From NCBI GenBank assembly GCA_005808665.1, contig SYLG01000104.1, forward strand, positions 1 to 64,000: a stretch of DNA of 64,000 nt. The letters are read 5' to 3'. Positions 54,390-64,000 of the stretch are shown here, piece after piece. This stretch comes from Planctomycetia bacterium (GTDB lineage: Bacteria; Planctomycetota; Planctomycetia; Gemmatales; Gemmataceae). The notes beneath the pieces were generated by a model. The model saw only the letters and a list, made by a program, of their open reading frames with translations, had not been told where the DNA came from and ran no database searches. The translations under genes and the position numbers were made by a program. Positions within the stretch are counted from its first letter, which is position 1. Each line of letters begins with the position of its first letter.

Positions 54390-57347
54390 TCACTTGCCAC
54401 TCTCCCTGGTCATCAGGTATCCAAGCAGGTCAACAAGCTCCTGGTGTGTAAACCGCTCCAATTGGCCCTCGGGCATGAGCGACTGATTGGTGACCCTGCG
54501 CGTCTCAAGATCGGCAGTCGCAATCGAAAGTGTTTCCGTGGTTGTCCTAACAGTGAGGACTAGGGGCGTCTCCACCTGAACCGCCCCCGAGATGACCCGG
54601 CCATTTTTCAGTTCCAAAACTTCAAGTTTGTATTCTTTGGGTACGATGGCCGACGGATCCACCAGGTTTTCCGCCCAATAATCAAGGCTTTGGCGTTGGC
54701 CCCCGGTCAGGTCAGGCCCAAGTGCTGCCCCCTTGCCAAACAGTTTGTGACATGCCCCGCAACTTTGTTCGTAGACTTTCGCCCCTTGTTTTGGGTTGGC
54801 CTTGTTCAAATCAAGGGCCGCCAGTCTGGTTTTCCATTCCCCAAGGCTCTTTACTTTGTCCTGATTGGATGGCCGGATGGATCCCCAACTTTTCTCAATT
54901 CTCTGGCCAAATTCCTTGCCGGGAAGCAAGGCAATTTGCCTGGCAATGTGGACAGGAATATCCCTTGCCACGATTTTTTCCGATTCCAACGCATTCAAAA
55001 GCTGATTTGCCCATGCCGCCCTTTCCACCAAAAGTTCCAGGGCTTGTTGGCGTTCGATAATGGGGAGCTTGTTCCATGAGGACAAGATTTCCTCGGGCAG
55101 GGACTCATCTTTGAAACGGGCCCGGGTTATCCAGGAGGAGAGCCGAAATTCTGGATTTTTGCCCATCAAAACAAGCCATTGAGAGTTTTCCGTATTAGGA
55201 ATTGTTCGGGGTTGAGCCAATATTTCCTGCCGCAAGGATTGGGGTAGTTGGTCATTTTCGACAATCACTTTTGTAAGATCCCACGCTTTGGGGGTTTTGG
55301 TGAATTGTGCCAATTTGGCAATTTCTCCAAGAGTCCCTGCATGGGTACTTTTCTGAAATTGATTCAGAACTGCGTCGACTTTTTCCCGTTGGGGCAGCCG
55401 GGTGCCAGGCTGGGATAGGCTTTCGTTTAGTCCAATAAGCAATGCCTGCTCCGACCCGAAAGCAACTTTTTTTTCCAAAAGTTGGTCCAGAAGCCAATCG
55501 GTCCCGGAGGTCTCCATGTCATATTTTCCCACCAAGGCCACCCGCCTTGCCGCATATTGAACAATCAGGGAATCTTTTGCCTTGCTTAACACCTTGGCAG
55601 CCACCTGAGGTTTTTGGGCAAGGGATGGTTCAATGGCATACCAGTGCATGAGGCGGGTGGCTTGCTGGGTAAAAGCCGAACTCGTCAAAAACCCAAGGGC
55701 AGCCTGGGATTGGGCCTCGCCCCTCAGTCCGGTAGCGGTGCTAACCAATACACCCCTTACCCAAGGATCCATTTCCGTTTGGCATCCTTTAACTACCAAA
55801 TCGTCCAACCCCATTTCGCCAGCCAGGCGATAGGCCCAGCCGTTCAGGCGTGGCTGCTGTTTATTTTTCAGGCGGCGGTCAAGTTGTTCACGATCCAGCT
55901 TGCCCAAGGCAAAAAGTGTCCACAATCGGCGAACAAGGACAAGCTCCTTTGCGTAGTCTCCGCGGAGCCATTGAATGGCATCTGGCGAAATGGGACCTTT
56001 TGTCGCTCTTTCCTGGAGAAGGATCCTTGCCATATTGGCAATCCATTCGCCTCCACCATCCTGAATCTTGGCCAAATTCAAGTCACTTTCCTTGGTCAAG
56101 TCGATGGCCTTTTTGTGACTGTACCCGGCCGGGGTTAGTCGATAAATGCGTCCGTTGGTCATGTCGGCTTTGTCATAATTGTGGCATTCCCCGGTGTCGG
56201 ACCAATCGCTGAAATAGACCAAATCATCCGGACCCGTGGTTAGGGAAACCCCTCGAAACCATGGATCTGGGCTTTGGACAGGATCGGCTCGATGGGTGGC
56301 CTTGTAGGTCGCACCGTCCTGGATCAATTTGTCCCGGTTGACCCGATTGCCGTGAATGTTCAGCATCAAAATGGAGTTCTGCAGCTCTTCAGGCCAGGTT
56401 TTTCCGGACAGGATTGCCGCCCCGGCATGGGCATGACCACCGCCTGGGTTGGAATGAACTCCCTTGCCACCCCGACTGGAAGTCCAATGCCCACCCCCCC
56501 AATGAAGGTGGTCGGCAATGCTTGGAATCAAACCATAGGCATGAGGATTAAGATCGTTTCCAAACATCCGTTCCAGGCGGGCCCCGGGTTGGGCGTGCCA
56601 AACATGACTGATGACACAGTTGGTAATGAAGGCTTCCCCCCATTGGTCAAAATCCAGACCCCAGGGGTTGGTGGTCCCGTGGGTAACCGCAGCTACTTTC
56701 CCTTGGGTGGGATGGTAGCGCCAAACCCCACAATTGATTGCCAAACGATCCTGATCGGGCGTGCCCGGGGCACCCAATTTGCTATTGGAAAGGATGCCGT
56801 TACAACCCCATAGCCAGCCATCCGGGCCCCATTTCAACGCACACGAAACATTGTGCTTTGCCGTCAGGTCGAATCCGGTCAGGACTATTTTGGAAGGTCC
56901 ATCCGCCACTCCATCGCCATCGGCATCCGGAATGAAAACCAAATGGGGGGTCGAACACAACCAAACCCCTCCCATTCCCACGGCAATACCCGAAAGGTTG
57001 GAACCGTTTTCCAGGAAGACCTTTTTCGTTTCAAAAGTTCCATCGCCATCCTTGTCCTCGAGGATGGTAACGCGATCCTTTCCCTTGGCTGGATCGGCAA
57101 GCCACATCGGGTAGGAAAAACATTCCACCCCCCAAAGTCTCCCCTTGGCATCGGTGGTGAGAGCGATCGGCTGGACGATTTCAGGTTCTGAAGCAACAAG
57201 GGAGACCTTGAGTCCGGCTTCGACCTGCATTCGTTGGCTTGATGCCAACGGGGGAAGTGGGGCTTCTTTGGGTTTTTCAACCGGTGAAACCTGGCCAAAA
57301 AGGGCCAAAAGGAGGGGGGTGTAGCAATAAAACCAAATGGAATTCAT
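54390..57347 (-). CDS. PVC-type CxxCH cytochrome/dehydrogenase-like protein
   Basis: About 985 residues from ATG 57347, with a signal MNSIWFYCYTPLLLALFGQ. An N-terminal glucose/sorbosone-dehydrogenase-like propeller (VTILEDKDGDGTFETKKVFLENG, KWGPDGWLWGCNGILSN, TNPWGLDFDQWGEAFITNC) is followed by a helical repeat region and a C-terminal cytochrome c domain with CGACH in YEQSCGACHKLFGKGAALGPDLTG. This is the planctomycete membrane-bound dehydrogenase/haem-binding family. It is divergent from a close relative at 57482. Electron donor and acceptor unknown. Confidence 0.93.
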   Translation of the reverse strand: MNSIWFYCYTPLLLALFGQVSPVEKPKEAPLPPLASSQRMQVEAGLKVSLVASEPEIVQPIALTTDAKGRLWGVECFSYPMWLADPAKGKDRVTILEDKDGDGTFETKKVFLENGSNLSGIAVGMGGVWLCSTPHLVFIPDADGDGVADGPSKIVLTGFDLTAKHNVSCALKWGPDGWLWGCNGILSNSKLGAPGTPDQDRLAINCGVWRYHPTQGKVAAVTHGTTNPWGLDFDQWGEAFITNCVISHVWHAQPGARLERMFGNDLNPHAYGLIPSIADHLHWGGGHWTSSRGGKGVHSNPGGGHAHAGAAILSGKTWPEELQNSILMLNIHGNRVNRDKLIQDGATYKATHRADPVQSPDPWFRGVSLTTGPDDLVYFSDWSDTGECHNYDKADMTNGRIYRLTPAGYSHKKAIDLTKESDLNLAKIQDGGGEWIANMARILLQERATKGPISPDAIQWLRGDYAKELVLVRRLWTLFALGKLDREQLDRRLKNKQQPRLNGWAYRLAGEMGLDDLVVKGCQTEMDPWVRGVLVSTATGLRGEAQSQAALGFLTSSAFTQQATRLMHWYAIEPSLAQKPQVAAKVLSKAKDSLIVQYAARRVALVGKYDMETSGTDWLLDQLLEKKVAFGSEQALLIGLNESLSQPGTRLPQREKVDAVLNQFQKSTHAGTLGEIAKLAQFTKTPKAWDLTKVIVENDQLPQSLRQEILAQPRTIPNTENSQWLVLMGKNPEFRLSSWITRARFKDESLPEEILSSWNKLPIIERQQALELLVERAAWANQLLNALESEKIVARDIPVHIARQIALLPGKEFGQRIEKSWGSIRPSNQDKVKSLGEWKTRLAALDLNKANPKQGAKVYEQSCGACHKLFGKGAALGPDLTGGQRQSLDYWAENLVDPSAIVPKEYKLEVLELKNGRVISGAVQVETPLVLTVRTTTETLSIATADLETRRVTNQSLMPEGQLERFTHQELVDLLGYLMTRESGK

Positions 57348-57481
57348 GGTGGACTCGCGAGGTTTTGCGAACGGGGTGCTGGTGGAAAGGTTAAGTACTT
57401 GAGGAAAACTTGTCAAATGGGAGGTGGTCCAATTACCCCTCTCTAACCAAAATAAAGGCATCTCCCCTTCGAGGCCTTCCC

Positions 57482-60400
57482 ATGATTGCTACCCTTTCCC
57501 GTGATCCGTTGGTTTACAATTCTTTTGGTTTGCTGGTTCGGATGTGGCGTGTGGGCACCTTGACCTTGTTTTTGGGGGCCGTTGCAATCCCCCTTCTGGG
57601 CCAGGAAAGCCCTTCCAGATTGGCGGCCAGGAAAGCCCAAAAAAAAGGGGTAACCCCGGACGGTGTTTCGGCCTTGGCAGGAATCAAACCCAAAGCCGAG
57701 GATGGCAGGATTCTCAATTTGGATTTTGAAAAAGGGGATCTTAGCGATTGGATCCCCGAGGGTGATGCATTCAAAGGCCAACCCATCGAAGGGGACACGG
57801 TGGGTCCTCGCCGGGGAGACATGAAATCCAACCACCAGGGCAAATTTTGGATTGGGACCTTCGAAAAATCCTTTGACGCTCCCACCGGAACCCTCACCTC
57901 GATCCCTTTCAAAGTAACCCATCCATGGGCAAGTTTTCTGGTGGCGGGTGGAGCCAGTGACCTAACGGTGGTTCAGGTCCTTGAGGTGCCCTCGGGCAAG
58001 GTTCTGGTCCAAGCCAACGGTGTGGAATCGGAAACATTAACCCGATTTGCTTTGGATTTAACCAACCAAATGGGTAAACAGATCCGGATCAAAATCATTG
58101 ATCGTTACAACGGGCCCTGGGGACATATCAATTTCGATGATTTCCTTTTTCACGAGACCCGTCCGCCACTCCCCCAACGGACCAGCCCATTGGCCCCTGA
58201 CAGCCACCAGTACGCAGGGCTAAAACCCGCCGAAGCTGCCAAAGCCATGTCGGTTCCGGAAGGGTTTCAGGTAACCCTTTTTGCCGGGGAACCAGATGTC
58301 CACCAACCGATTGCCATGGCACTGGATGATCGGGGAAGGTTGTGGGTTGCCGAGGCATTTTGCTATCCGCGCAAACGGGCCGCCAAGGACGCCAATGACC
58401 GCATTGTGATCTTTGAGGACACCAATCACGACGGAAAATTTGACAAACGCTCGGTGTTTATTGAGGGACTAAACCTCGTCAGTGGCTTTGAAATTGGCCA
58501 TGGCGGGGTGTGGGTTGGTGCAGCACCGGAGCTTCTATTCATTCCATGGGACGAGACCAGGTCGAGGCCTGCCGGTCCTCCCCAAGTCCTGCTTAACGGG
58601 TGGGGTTACCAGGATACTCACGAAACCCTCAATGCTTTTATTTGGGGCCCCGACGGCTGGCTCTGGGGTTGCCATGGCGTCTTTACCCACTCCCTTGTGG
58701 GCAAGCCCGGCACCCCCAATCAGGAACGCACACCCCTAAACGCAGGGATCTGGCGATATCATCCGACCAAACACACCTTCGAAGTCGTTAGCCAGGGAAC
58801 AAGTAACCCATGGGGCCTGGATTTCAATGACTTTGGTGAAGCATTTATCGAGGCTTGCGTCATTCCCCATGCCTTTCACATCATTCCGGGCGGCCGTTAC
58901 CTTCGTCAGGCCGGATCTCATTTCAACCCCTATACCTTTGCCGATATCAACACCATCGCCGACCATCGACACTATCTGGGAAACAATCCCCACGGCGGCA
59001 ACAATCGCTCGGATTTGGCAGGAGGGGGCCATGCCCATTGCGGCACCATGATTTACCTGGGGGGCTCTTGGCCTCTGGAATACCGCAATGGTTTCTTTAT
59101 GGCCAATGTCCACGGCCGCCGCATCAACATGGACCTCCTCAAGGAAAAGGGCTCCGGCTATGTGGCAGGCCACGGTCCTGATTTTCTCCTGGCCAACGAC
59201 GCCTATGCGCGGTTTATCAACCTCCAATATGGCCCTGATGGAAATGTGTTTTTGATCGATTGGTACGACAAACAAGCCTGCCACAGTCAAGTGATCGAGG
59301 CCCACGATCGCACCAACGGCCGAATCTATAAAATCAGTCACCGGGCCAGTAAACCGGTCACCGTGAACCTGGAAAAAGAAACGGATGAAGCTCTTGTCGA
59401 TTATCAACTCCACCAAAACGATTGGTTCGTACGCCACGCCCGCCGGATCCTGGCGGAGAGAGGCCCCAACCCAAAGGTTCACAAACTCTTGTGCGAAAAA
59501 ATCCTAACCCAAAACGAGCCCACCCGGAGGCTTCGGGGCCTTTGGGCCCTGCATGCCACCGGAGGATTGGACCAATCCACGGCAAATAAACTCCTTGCCG
59601 ATCCCAACGAACATGTCAGGGGCTGGACCGTACGACTGGTGGGGGAGGCGGCCAATGGTTTGCCATCCAATGCGGGGGCAAACCCCATGGAAAAGATTGT
59701 CCCTCTTTCCCATGACAAATCACCGGTGGTTCGCCGTGAAATGGCCAGCCTTGCCCAAAGGCTTCCGGCCAGCCAACGGTGGACCATTCTGGAGACTTTG
59801 GCTACCTTCCCGGAGGATGGTGCCGATTTCAATTTACCTCTTTTGGGTTGGTATGCCCTGGAACCTTTGTTGGATATTGATCCGGAACGGGCCGTGAAAC
59901 TCGCCATGTCAGGCCCTACCCTTTGGGGCAACTTTGCCATTCGTAAACTTTCTTTGGTGGCAAACCCCAAGTCCCTGGATGCGGCAATGATTGCGGTAGC
60001 AAAGGCATCCACACGCCAAGCCGAATTGTTGGCGGAGGTCCGGGAATCCATGCGGGGAAGAAAGGGGATCGCTCCCCCCCATGCGTGGAAATCCTTTTAC
60101 CCCCAATTGGTCCATTCCAATAATCCGGTCATTCGTGATTTGGCATTGGCATTGGCTACGGGTTGGGGCGATCCCCGTGCCCTGGAACAGCTCCGCTTGG
60201 TTCTTGAGGATAAAACCCAGTCCCCAAAAAGGCGTCGTGAAGCATTAAATGCCTTGGTACAAGCCGAACCCATGGGCCTGGCCCGCCCATTAACCGCCCT
60301 TGTAACCGATGAAAAAAATCCTGATGGGCTCTTGGTCCAGGATGCAATCAAGGCAATGGCCAACCTCGATGGCAACAACATTCCGGGAGCATTGATTGGA

Positions 60401-61657
60401 AGTTATGGCCGCTTTAATGCGGATCAAAAACGCGACACCCTTGCCACGCTTGCTTCAAGGCCCCTTTGGAGCAAACAACTGTTAAAAGCGGTTGAATCCA
60501 GGAAAATCCCAAGTAATGACCTTGGTGCTGAATTGGTCCGCCAGATCCGAAATTTGGGAGACCCTGACCTGGACCGGCAGTTGGCCGAAATCTGGGGCAT
60601 TGTTCGGGATACTCCGGCCGATCGAAAAAAACGAATCGAGGAAGTTCGCCGATGGATCAATGCCAAGACCGCACCGGTAGTGGACCTCGCGGAAGGCCGG
60701 CACCTTTTCCAAAAAGTTTGTGTTTCCTGCCATGTTCTTTACGGCAGCGGTGGCAAAGTGGGTCCGGAACTCACCGGTTCCAACCGTGCCAACCTCGATT
60801 ACCTTCTCGAGAATATGCTCGATCCTGGAGCCGTTATTCCCAAAGAATATGCGGTTACCGTTTTGGCCCTTTCCAATGGCCGACTGGTTACCGGAATTGT
60901 CACCCAGGAAATTGGGGAGCGGATTACCATAGTTACCGCCAACGAAACCCTTGTCATTGCCAAAGGCGACATCGAATCCCGCCGTGCATCGGACCATTCC
61001 ATGATGCCTGACAACCTTTTGCAAAACCTGACCCAACACGAGGTGCGGAGTTTGTTTGCTTACCTCCGAAATCCTGGCCAAACTCCCATCATGGCTACCC
61101 TGGAAAACTTGCCTCTTTTTTTCAATGGCAAGGACCTCACCAATTGGATCGGTGATACCTCTCTTTGGAACGTGGAAAACGCTGAGATCGTGGGAAAAAG
61201 TAAAGGTCTCAAAAAGAACCAGTTCCTTGTTTCTCAAATGGATCTCAAGGATTTTCGGTTGGAATTCCAGGTTAAGCTAACCCCCAATAATGAAAATAGT
61301 GGGGTTCAAATCCGCAGTCTGCTTTTGCCCGATGGCGAAATGCGTGGTCCCCAGGCGGACATTGGCAAAGGTTGGTGGGGAAAACTGTACGAGGAATCAG
61401 GCCGGGGCCTGCTTTGGCCCAAAGCCACAGAAGATGTTGTTAAACTGGAGAACTGGAACCACTATGTGATCGAAGCCAATGGCCCCACCATTCGAACCTG
61501 GATAAACGGAAAATTGGCGGTTGACCTTACCGATCCAAAACTTGCAAGACGGGGACAGATAGGGATTCAAATCCATTCGGGAGGCCCGATGGAGGTCCGC
61601 TACAAGGATTTCAACCTGACATTGATAGGGGTCAAACCAAACAAATCCTCACCCTGA
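57482..61657 (+). CDS. PVC-type CxxCH protein fused to DUF1080 domain
   Basis: About 1391 residues; ATG 57482 is used, with ATG 57542 (MWRVGTLTLFLGAVAIPLLGQ) an equally good signal start. Order of parts: a short N-terminal region with a jelly-roll-like segment (LNLDFEKGDLSDWIPEG), the propeller (VIFEDTNHDGKFDKRSVFIEGLN, IWGPDGWLWGCHGVFTH), HEAT-like helical repeats, a cytochrome c domain with CVSCH in LFQKVCVSCHVLYGSGGKVGPELTG, and a C-terminal DUF1080/3-keto-disaccharide-hydrolase-like sheet domain (LPLFFNGKDLTNWIGDTS, WINGKLAVDLTDPKLARRGQIGIQIHSGG). The combination suggests extracellular glycan oxidation coupled to keto-sugar hydrolysis. Confidence 0.93.
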   Translation: MIATLSRDPLVYNSFGLLVRMWRVGTLTLFLGAVAIPLLGQESPSRLAARKAQKKGVTPDGVSALAGIKPKAEDGRILNLDFEKGDLSDWIPEGDAFKGQPIEGDTVGPRRGDMKSNHQGKFWIGTFEKSFDAPTGTLTSIPFKVTHPWASFLVAGGASDLTVVQVLEVPSGKVLVQANGVESETLTRFALDLTNQMGKQIRIKIIDRYNGPWGHINFDDFLFHETRPPLPQRTSPLAPDSHQYAGLKPAEAAKAMSVPEGFQVTLFAGEPDVHQPIAMALDDRGRLWVAEAFCYPRKRAAKDANDRIVIFEDTNHDGKFDKRSVFIEGLNLVSGFEIGHGGVWVGAAPELLFIPWDETRSRPAGPPQVLLNGWGYQDTHETLNAFIWGPDGWLWGCHGVFTHSLVGKPGTPNQERTPLNAGIWRYHPTKHTFEVVSQGTSNPWGLDFNDFGEAFIEACVIPHAFHIIPGGRYLRQAGSHFNPYTFADINTIADHRHYLGNNPHGGNNRSDLAGGGHAHCGTMIYLGGSWPLEYRNGFFMANVHGRRINMDLLKEKGSGYVAGHGPDFLLANDAYARFINLQYGPDGNVFLIDWYDKQACHSQVIEAHDRTNGRIYKISHRASKPVTVNLEKETDEALVDYQLHQNDWFVRHARRILAERGPNPKVHKLLCEKILTQNEPTRRLRGLWALHATGGLDQSTANKLLADPNEHVRGWTVRLVGEAANGLPSNAGANPMEKIVPLSHDKSPVVRREMASLAQRLPASQRWTILETLATFPEDGADFNLPLLGWYALEPLLDIDPERAVKLAMSGPTLWGNFAIRKLSLVANPKSLDAAMIAVAKASTRQAELLAEVRESMRGRKGIAPPHAWKSFYPQLVHSNNPVIRDLALALATGWGDPRALEQLRLVLEDKTQSPKRRREALNALVQAEPMGLARPLTALVTDEKNPDGLLVQDAIKAMANLDGNNIPGALIGSYGRFNADQKRDTLATLASRPLWSKQLLKAVESRKIPSNDLGAELVRQIRNLGDPDLDRQLAEIWGIVRDTPADRKKRIEEVRRWINAKTAPVVDLAEGRHLFQKVCVSCHVLYGSGGKVGPELTGSNRANLDYLLENMLDPGAVIPKEYAVTVLALSNGRLVTGIVTQEIGERITIVTANETLVIAKGDIESRRASDHSMMPDNLLQNLTQHEVRSLFAYLRNPGQTPIMATLENLPLFFNGKDLTNWIGDTSLWNVENAEIVGKSKGLKKNQFLVSQMDLKDFRLEFQVKLTPNNENSGVQIRSLLLPDGEMRGPQADIGKGWWGKLYEESGRGLLWPKATEDVVKLENWNHYVIEANGPTIRTWINGKLAVDLTDPKLARRGQIGIQIHSGGPMEVRYKDFNLTLIGVKPNKSSP

Positions 61658-61669
61658 ATTGCTTTATCC

Positions 61670-64000
61670 TCATTTAGGAACAGGAACCCATTCAACCTCA
61701 AATGGGGATTCCGAAACCACGGGAAAGCCATGCCGTTTCGCCGTGGCTTTGACCGTAAGATTCCAAATACCCAAAAGTCGGGAATCAATCTTTGAATGAA
61801 CCTTGAGAGTCGCACCACCAGCTTTTTCATTCAGTTGCAAGGGCTCGGCCCAAACCAATCCTTTAATCCGTTGATCCACAATGAGCTCCAACTCAACCGG
61901 ACCTGCGAGGTGGGGAGACCGGGCCAGTTTAAGCGGAATTTCCAGGGGAATACCCATTTTGCCAATCAATTCCAGATTCGGAACGGTGGTCCGGTCCACG
62001 CCCAATTTCATCAAAGCCCCCTCCATGGACATGGTGATTTGGCCTTCCATGGGGGCCAAAACATCCCGGAGAACCCCCTTTGGATCGGGTACTTTTGCCA
62101 TCGCGATCAGGCCAATCCGGCTGGTCCGGGTGGTCTCCAACCATTCCGGAGCGAAAACGGGGTAGAAAACTTTTTGCTTGTCAGCGGGAACAACCACTGA
62201 ATCCCCCCGTATTCCCTGACGATGCCTCTGTTGATCCGCTGCCATATCCAGAACGATCTCCCCCTTAAAACCATCCGTGCGATCAATCAGGATTTCGGCA
62301 AGGTGGGTGGCCCCCCGAGGGATGCGGCGACCTCCATCAGCCTCAGCCGCCTTAACTTTGAACGGAGGCTTCATGGTAATAGCCACCAATATTTTTTGCA
62401 CCGGTTCGCCAGGATTTACCGGATGAGCGCTTTTGGTTACTTGTTGATTGTTGACTTTGGCGGTTCCAAAAACTTCAACCAAGGTTGCCTCAACCGAGGC
62501 ATCCTTGGAACACTCCAGGGCAACCTTTAAAGAATCACTACCTGGGGGAATGACCATTTCCTTGGGCAATTTGATCCCGGGGGAAAGGCCTTTGATCGTG
62601 ACTTGGATCGGTTCCTTGAATTGGCCCAAACGAAGGACATTGATGGTCAATTCCGCTTTGCCTCCAAGGGGAATGGAGACTATTCCGCCTGCTTGAAGAG
62701 AGAAATCGTCCTTCGGTTTCTGAACCACCAAACGATAGACCGAAGTGCTATCATGTTTTCTTCCTGAAACATCCCCAACCAACAAGGTATGGAGCCCATC
62801 CGCTACCAAGGTTATTGACAACCTGGGATCAGTGGTGCCTCCCGAATCATCTTTTTCACCAAGGGATTTGCCATCTGGCCCCAGGATTTCGATGGTGGTG
62901 TCCAACGGGGATCCCATCTTTTTTGCCTGAACTTCAAAAATCCAAAACTCCCCTTTTTTCCCATTAAAGGTATAGGCATCCACCTCCCCCTTGCGGGTTA
63001 TGATTCCGTTCATGGCCCCGGGGACAACCAAGCCAATCGCCTTGCCCCCGGACCTGTCCTGTTCGATTTGCTCCGTGCCCTCGGACAGGAACATGGGAAT
63101 GTCGTTGGAGGAGCCAAAGGGTGTGGCAACTCTACCCGAAAACGACCCACCCGCACCTTCCTTGGGAAAGGTAACTTCCTGAGTCATTGTTTCCAAAAGG
63201 GGTTTGCCGGTTAAAATCCCAAGGCCAAAAAAACCAATCGCCTGCCTGGTTCCAGGTTTGCCCCCCGCAGGCCTGGCCCCAAGTAACTTTGGCCCCTGGG
63301 CAAAGGATAAGCGATAAGTAAACGACCGATATCCACGATGGTCCAAATCCCTCACAGAAACAAGATAAACACGATCCTTTTCCACAAAAAATGTCATGGA
63401 GGAATCCATTCCGGCTGTGTCAAACATTTCTGAAATCAATGGACCGGATTCATTCCGGACCTGAACCACCAAATTCAGGTCATTTCCCAAGCTGCGAGCC
63501 ATGGTTTGGCAAGTTATGGGACCGGATTTTGTTGCCTTGAAGAAGTAATGATCCACCTCCTCGATCCGGCCCAATCGCCCTTCAATTGTTATGGGAAAAT
63601 GGGGAATCAATTGAGGTGCATTCCGCAACTCGTTTTCAATTAACGATTCCCCCTCCCCAATCATGAATATCCCGCCCTGGGACGCACCGTTAGCGTTTGC
63701 CACGCTCCATTGAACCGGTCCAGCGGGCATATTGGCGGGAATGATCCACCTGGCTGATACTTCACGGGGAAGCCGGGGATCATTCGCAAAGCTCTTAATG
63801 TCAAACCAAAAGGGTGGCTCGTGGATCAATACTGGACCAGGCTTGGAAAGGATTTCAAGTTTGACCCTGGGGTCATGGATAAAAAATTTTGTGTCTGGGG
63901 TCCAGTCGGTACCCCCAAGGCGGACCTCTATTGAGGTTCCCGCTTTTCCCCCCGCGGGAAAACAATAACAATCTTTGCCTGGAGACTGTTGCCCATAGAC
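61670..64000 (-). CDS. Large PPC-type exported protein, 5' end cut by window
   Basis: The frame stays open from the stop at 61670 to the window edge at 64000, at least 776 residues; the track start at 63829 is a TTG and not a real start. Readable parts upstream of it include FPAGGKAGTSIEVRLGGTDW and FFIHDPRVKLEILSKPGP, typical of planctomycete proteins with bacterial pre-peptidase (PPC) domains. PPC-like domains occur at EGRLGRIEEVDHYFFKATKSGPITCQTMARSLGNDLN and GEVDAYTFNGKKGEFWIFEVQAKKMGSPLDTTIEIL. It is probably secreted. Catalytic function cannot be assigned. It converges on the CxxCH-DUF1080 gene. Confidence 0.85.
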   Translation of the reverse strand, partial: VYGQQSPGKDCYCFPAGGKAGTSIEVRLGGTDWTPDTKFFIHDPRVKLEILSKPGPVLIHEPPFWFDIKSFANDPRLPREVSARWIIPANMPAGPVQWSVANANGASQGGIFMIGEGESLIENELRNAPQLIPHFPITIEGRLGRIEEVDHYFFKATKSGPITCQTMARSLGNDLNLVVQVRNESGPLISEMFDTAGMDSSMTFFVEKDRVYLVSVRDLDHRGYRSFTYRLSFAQGPKLLGARPAGGKPGTRQAIGFFGLGILTGKPLLETMTQEVTFPKEGAGGSFSGRVATPFGSSNDIPMFLSEGTEQIEQDRSGGKAIGLVVPGAMNGIITRKGEVDAYTFNGKKGEFWIFEVQAKKMGSPLDTTIEILGPDGKSLGEKDDSGGTTDPRLSITLVADGLHTLLVGDVSGRKHDSTSVYRLVVQKPKDDFSLQAGGIVSIPLGGKAELTINVLRLGQFKEPIQVTIKGLSPGIKLPKEMVIPPGSDSLKVALECSKDASVEATLVEVFGTAKVNNQQVTKSAHPVNPGEPVQKILVAITMKPPFKVKAAEADGGRRIPRGATHLAEILIDRTDGFKGEIVLDMAADQQRHRQGIRGDSVVVPADKQKVFYPVFAPEWLETTRTSRIGLIAMAKVPDPKGVLRDVLAPMEGQITMSMEGALMKLGVDRTTVPNLELIGKMGIPLEIPLKLARSPHLAGPVELELIVDQRIKGLVWAEPLQLNEKAGGATLKVHSKIDSRLLGIWNLTVKATAKRHGFPVVSESPFEVEWVPVPK

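Noticed and set aside
58736-59482. 248-residue minus-strand ORF
   Set aside because: Antisense shadow of the CxxCH-DUF1080 gene; low-complexity Val/Ile/Gly pattern and no motif.
60482-61237. 251-residue minus-strand ORF
   Set aside because: Antisense to the cytochrome and DUF1080 domains of the plus-strand gene; no recognisable features.

Overview
The window looks like a planctomycete chromosome, most likely a Gemmata/Pirellula-type lineage. I infer this from gene content, not from any rRNA or database match. The markers are three DUF1559-type proteins (two with prepilin N-termini), two very large exported PVC-type CxxCH cytochrome proteins (one fused to a DUF1080 domain), a PPC-type exported giant, exported Gfo/Idh, PQQ-propeller and Asp-box proteins, prenyltransferase-beta-like repeats and two FHA proteins. 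Coding density is high, many neighbours overlap by ATGA, and I see no rRNA, tRNA or CRISPR array.

Layout. 1-3.7 kb: a visibly G+C-rich superfamily 2 helicase gene, then a gene-poor stretch holding the last ~40 codons of an IS3-family transposase; this looks like a horizontally acquired scar. 3.7-9.1 kb: a DUF1559 pseudopilin, a divergent GH38-like glycosidase, a small exported protein, an FHA protein and a repeat-bearing lipoprotein. 9.5-14.1 kb: a minus-strand fatty-acid/phospholipid cluster rpmF-plsX-fabD-acpP-fabF plus a methyltransferase. 14.2-17.2 kb: HIT hydrolase, dNTP triphosphohydrolase and a PIN/TRAM membrane protein. 17.2-22.4 kb: a tightly packed minus-strand operon of ABC ATPase, 1177-residue FtsX-type permease carrying an EF-hand-like loop, a 5-TM protein and a small soluble protein. 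22.6-24.2 kb: a DUF1559 protein with a buried pilin-like helix.

24.4-27.8 kb: class III fructose-1,6-bisphosphatase translationally coupled to a GH13 enzyme. 27.9-29.5 kb: prenyltransferase-beta-repeat protein, YbgC-type thioesterase and a coupled small ORF. 29.5-32 kb: an A+T-rich patch with an exported LolA-like protein, a tiny membrane ORF and a DUF1559 pseudopilin. 32.4-40.9 kb: a sulfite-oxidase-like molybdoenzyme, MoxR-like AAA+ ATPase, FHA protein, alpha/beta hydrolase, a polar amino-acid ABC importer whose binding protein and permease are one polypeptide, an exported glutaminase-fold protein, and a coupled VOC/GNAT pair.

41-50.4 kb: an RND efflux set: one adaptor and two tandem HAE1-type pumps (all coupled by ATGA), with the outer-membrane factor facing them on the opposite strand. 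50.6-64 kb: exported oxidoreductase, Asp-box and PQQ-propeller proteins, the divergent pair of CxxCH giants, and a PPC-type protein that runs off the right edge.

The best candidate for something undescribed is the 17.2-22.4 kb ABC operon, because a calcium-binding-type loop sits in the periplasmic domain of a LolCDE/MacB-like exporter. The fbp-GH13 coupling and the prenyltransferase-repeat/thioesterase cassette come next. All functional calls rest on motif reading of the translations; no searches were run.
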